This document shows positions 61,427-64,000 of a stretch of DNA of 64,000 nt, piece after piece. The stretch covers positions 682,001 to 746,000 of the forward strand of contig CAVPVY010000005.1 in NCBI GenBank assembly GCA_963709355.1. Reading direction: 5' to 3'. Made by a program: the position numbers and the translations under genes. The stretch is from PLOWO2-12-38-17 sp963709355 (GTDB taxonomy: Bacteria > Planctomycetota > Brocadiia > Brocadiales > Brocadiaceae). Each line of letters opens with the position of its first letter. Position 1 is the stretch's first letter. Under the pieces are notes generated by a model. The model was not told where the DNA came from, did not search any database, and was given only the letters and a program-made list of their open reading frames with translations.

Positions 61427-62236
61427 ATGATGATAATAAGGATATTAGCTTTAATTATAATCTTTCTGACTTTTATCTCTGCTTGTGGTACAGACAAGAA
61501 ATTTACTAAAAATGATTCCGTTGCAGAAGTTTCTAAAAAGAATACGGATGTAGATTTGGAGGGTGGTAAAGAAATAGTTCTTTCTGAATTCATTCTTGGT
61601 GTTGGAGATGAAGTAGAAATAACGGTATATAGACATGATGATTTAAACAAAAAAATACGCATACCGCCGGAGGGTAAGAATACGCTTCCACTTATAGGTG
61701 AGATACAGACTAAAGGTGTAAGCATACACCAACTTAGAGAAAAAATTAAAGAAGGTTATGATGTTTATATAGAAAATCCACAAGTTACTATTGAGATAGC
61801 ATCTTATAAAGGTCAAAAAATATTCGTTTTAGGTGAAGTTAACAATCCTGGAGTTTATCAGTTTGACCCCCCAACAACCGTACTTGAAGCAGTTTCGAAG
61901 GCGGGTGGATTTACTCTGGATGGGAAAGACAACAGTGTTGTATTGATAAGAGGTGGTGCAAACAATCCCAAACTAAAGAAACTAGATTTGGAAAGTGCTT
62001 TAGATAAAGGCGAGATAGCCCAAAACGTTTTTTTGCAAACGGGAGATGTAGTTTTTATCCCGAGAACATTTATTGCTAATGTTGATAGGTTTTTTCAGCA
62101 TTTTGAGAAAATTATTCGTCCCATGTTGTTTATGGAACAAGCTATAATACTTGCCCCACGCGTTCAAGATGTTTTTCAAGGAGAAAGCGCTGGTGTGAGT
62201 CAAAAGGACGTACAAATTGTAATTACGCCTCCATAG
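61427..62236 (+). CDS. Polysaccharide export lipoprotein, Wza-like
   Basis: A 269-residue outer-membrane polysaccharide-export protein. The signal peptide ends in a lipobox (FLTFISAC). The Poly_export domain appears as FILGVGDEVEITVYRHDDLNKKIRIP and TLPLIGEIQTKGVSIHQLREKI, followed by SLBB domains (IFVLGEVNNPGVYQFDPPTTVLEAVSKAGGF, DVVFIPRT). It lacks the C-terminal extension of E. coli Wza and is a short version. No capsule chain-length gene follows directly; a gap of about 580 bases leads to the acyl carrier protein gene. Confidence 0.93.
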   Translation: MMIIRILALIIIFLTFISACGTDKKFTKNDSVAEVSKKNTDVDLEGGKEIVLSEFILGVGDEVEITVYRHDDLNKKIRIPPEGKNTLPLIGEIQTKGVSIHQLREKIKEGYDVYIENPQVTIEIASYKGQKIFVLGEVNNPGVYQFDPPTTVLEAVSKAGGFTLDGKDNSVVLIRGGANNPKLKKLDLESALDKGEIAQNVFLQTGDVVFIPRTFIANVDRFFQHFEKIIRPMLFMEQAIILAPRVQDVFQGESAGVSQKDVQIVITPP

Positions 62237-62816
62237 GCCTCGGCGTGTTTAAATTTAATTTACTAGGATTAATGTTGAGCGATTTATAAATCTAGTTTAT
62301 ATTGAGTAAAAGATTTATTAAGTATATCTTTTTTTATGTATAATCCTGGAATTGCCGATAGTTATATAATATGTGTTAAAAATTATATATATATAAATAC
62401 GAGTCGTTCTAATAAGCAAGTTTATAAGCTTTATATCGCCTCCGCAAAACGGTTGTTTTTTAATATTGTAATGCCAGATAAAGTTACATGCCATATTATA
62501 CATACCTATTAGTCCTGTGATTGGTCATTCTATATTTAATTGAATAATGTTGCGATATTTAATTGAAAATATAGAGTCAACTAGTAAGGATTAAAGATTA
62601 GTAAATTTATTCTCTTCTGTATTTTACTTGAAAAATTTTTGTGAAAAAAGGTAACTCTTATAATTAGTTATAAAAATGATAGATATTTATACTGTTTTAA
62701 ATTTGTAAAGGATAATCAGTTGATATAAAAAAGTAATTTATACACATTAAATATAATGTCAATCTTTTGGTATTGAATTAAACTTGGGAACATTGGAAGT
62801 GAGGGAGATAGTATTT
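62237..62816. other. AT-rich intergenic region without a recognised gene
   Basis: 580 bases with no supported gene, long A/T runs and no clear RNA or terminator. It likely holds the promoter of the acyl carrier protein/ketosynthase genes. GAGGGAGAT just before 62817 is the ribosome binding site of the next gene. Confidence 0.4.
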
Positions 62817-63062
62817 ATGGAAGATTTTGATGATATTGAACAACAAGTGAGGAATATAATAGTGGAACAGCTTCAGGTAGATGTTCGAAATGTAACGAAG
62901 GATTCTACAATAGATGGACTTGGTGGTGATTCTTTGAAAGCCCTTCAAATATTATCCTTATTTGAAACACATTTTAATATATCTATATCCGATGAGGATG
63001 CTATTAAAATTAATTCATTCAAAAGTGCGGTTGAGGTTGTAAAGAAGAATTTAAAAAAATGA
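62817..63062 (+). CDS. Acyl carrier protein
   Basis: An 81-residue carrier that holds growing acyl chains on a phosphopantetheine arm attached to Ser39 in GLGGDSLKALQI. The four-helix carrier pattern is visible. The start at 62817 (MEDFDDIEQQ) has GAGGGAG about 10 bases before it; a TTG at 62784 would add a poor extension. The motif GGDS, with Ser in DSL, is normal for ACP. It overlaps the ketosynthase gene by 4 bases (ATGA), so the two are coupled, which points to a dedicated acyl chain pathway rather than the general fatty acid set. Confidence 0.92.
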   Translation: MEDFDDIEQQVRNIIVEQLQVDVRNVTKDSTIDGLGGDSLKALQILSLFETHFNISISDEDAIKINSFKSAVEVVKKNLKK

Positions 63063-64000
63063 ACAGAAGAGTGGTTATTACTGGTATTGGAACAGTTACG
63101 TGTGTGGGTATAAATAGAGATCCATTTTGGGATGCAATTATCAATGGGAGATCTGGTATCAAGAGAATCAGTTTTTTTGAGCCATCTCAACACAGAACAC
63201 AAATTGCAGGAGAAATCAGAGAATTTGATCCTCTTAAATATATACATAATAAAGAAGTCAAGGATATGGATAGGATAAGTCATCTTTCTATCGCTGCGAC
63301 TGAGGAAGCGGTTGATAATGCTGGTGGAAAATTGTCCAAGGATACAGGTATTATTATTGGTACTGGAATAGGAGGTATTACTACTGATGATATTGAACAT
63401 AGTCTTTATAACTTAAAAGGACCAAGATATGTACATCCTTTAGCGATTCCAATGATAATGTGTAATGCTACAGCATGCCATATTTCGAAAAGGTACGGTT
63501 TAATGGGGCCTGGCTATACAGTTGTTACTGCCTGTGCTTCTGGAACCAATGCAATTGGAGAGGCGTATAGATTAATAAAAAATGGTTACACTAATACAAT
63601 AATCGCAGGAGGAGTAGAGGCACCCATTAGTCCTGGAATTTGGAGTGGATGGTGTGCGCTGAGAGTTTTATCTACAAAGAATGATAATCCAGAGGGTGCT
63701 TGCAGGCCGTTTAGCAAGGATAGGGGTGGTATGGTATTGAGTGAAGGTGCGGGTATTGTTGTTATAGAAGAGTTAGAACAAGCTTTAAAGAGATCAGCAA
63801 ATATATATGCAGAAATAATAGGCTACGGTTCTTCCTATGATGCAAGCCACATAACAGCACCGAATAGTAATGGTCAAGCAATGGCGATGGAAATTGCATT
63901 GAAAGAAGCGAATCTGCCGCCAAGTGAAGTTGATTATATTGGTGCACATGGGACTGGAACAGTTTTAAATGATAAAATAGAAACAATGTCTATTAAAATG
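63059..64000 (+). CDS. Beta-ketoacyl-ACP synthase, FabF-like (partial, runs off the right edge)
   Basis: Extends acyl-ACP chains by two carbons. The frame starts at the ATG at 63059 and stays open to the end of the window, 314 codons. It has RRVVITGIGTVTCVG at the start, the active-site Cys159 in TACASGTNAIGEA, GMVLSEGAGIVVIEE and His297 in GAHGTGT. The second catalytic His should lie just past the window edge. The protein has the FabF type layout. Coupling to its own acyl carrier protein suggests a special lipid or secondary product; in an anammox relative a ladderane-type gene set is one possible context, but nothing in the window proves it. Confidence 0.93.
   Translation, partial: MNRRVVITGIGTVTCVGINRDPFWDAIINGRSGIKRISFFEPSQHRTQIAGEIREFDPLKYIHNKEVKDMDRISHLSIAATEEAVDNAGGKLSKDTGIIIGTGIGGITTDDIEHSLYNLKGPRYVHPLAIPMIMCNATACHISKRYGLMGPGYTVVTACASGTNAIGEAYRLIKNGYTNTIIAGGVEAPISPGIWSGWCALRVLSTKNDNPEGACRPFSKDRGGMVLSEGAGIVVIEELEQALKRSANIYAEIIGYGSSYDASHITAPNSNGQAMAMEIALKEANLPPSEVDYIGAHGTGTVLNDKIETMSIKM

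Noticed and set aside
62237..62816. Small RNA or riboswitch before the ACP gene
   Set aside because: No stable stem-loops or known aptamer patterns were seen in this AT-rich stretch.
1..64000. CRISPR array
   Set aside because: No regularly spaced short repeats with unique spacers were found; the repeats seen are single pairs.

Overview
The window looks like a chromosomal segment of an AT-rich planctomycete, most likely a relative of the anammox bacteria (Brocadiales). The evidence is a pseudopilin-like protein with the H-X9-DG motif typical of planctomycetes, a dcw (division and cell wall) cluster that ends at ftsQ without ftsA or ftsZ, a fused aroDE gene, PA14 domains joined to membrane glycosyltransferases, and many TPR proteins. 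No hydrazine-metabolism gene is present, so the anammox assignment is inference. The genes are mostly native in style, apart from one insertion sequence and one left-edge gene pair with richer base composition.

Layout. 1-1.9 kb: two unrecognised membrane-protein genes. 2-12.7 kb: proB, two large TPR proteins flanking a nitroreductase, then amino-acid genes leuA, aroDE and aroK. 13-19.1 kb: a glycosyltransferase pseudogene and two membrane glycosyltransferases ending in PA14, separated by a small four-helix-bundle gene inside a short inverted repeat. 19.4-28.1 kb (minus strand): a type II secretion operon (gspD, I, J, K, L, M, C, F) with a glycosyltransferase at its end, behind a tRNA-Leu(GAG). 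28.5-29.2 kb: the H-X9-DG pseudopilin. 29.2-43.3 kb (minus strand): mraZ, rsmH, ftsL, ftsI, a small unknown gene, murE, murF, mraY, ftsW, murG, murC, ddl, ftsQ. The usual positions of murD, murB and ftsA/ftsZ are empty, and ftsI is split by one extra base. 43.6-47.7 kb: queA, an IS481-like element and a divergent pckA. 48-51.3 kb: an Rrf2 regulator with a NitT/TauT-type ABC transporter. 51.3-54 kb: small genes, yqeY, a hydrolase and a dead DJ-1/PfpI gene. 54.3-57.8 kb (minus strand): a Memo-family gene followed by formate dehydrogenase alpha subunit. The latter is read as one 899-residue selenoprotein because an in-frame UGA is followed by a bacterial SECIS hairpin. 58.1-62.2 kb: a PP-loop enzyme, a coiled-coil/TPR protein, a sugar-phosphate transferase and a Wza-like export lipoprotein. 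62.8-64 kb: an acyl carrier protein and the start of a ketoacyl-ACP synthase that runs off the end.

How it fits together. The cell wall cluster encodes a DAP-type peptidoglycan route with a division transpeptidase (FtsI) and glycosyltransferase (FtsW), probably controlled by MraZ acting on three AGTGG repeats next to the mraZ start codon. The polysaccharide genes, membrane glycosyltransferases and type II secretion operon point to a glycosylated cell surface. The formate dehydrogenase feeds electrons from formate. The Rrf2 protein probably couples an iron-sulfur or sulfur signal to the adjacent importer. The best leads are the selenocysteine formate dehydrogenase with its Memo partner, the unusual dcw cluster with a small unknown gene between ftsI and murE, the MraZ boxes, and the IS whose left end can pair with its own transposase start codon.
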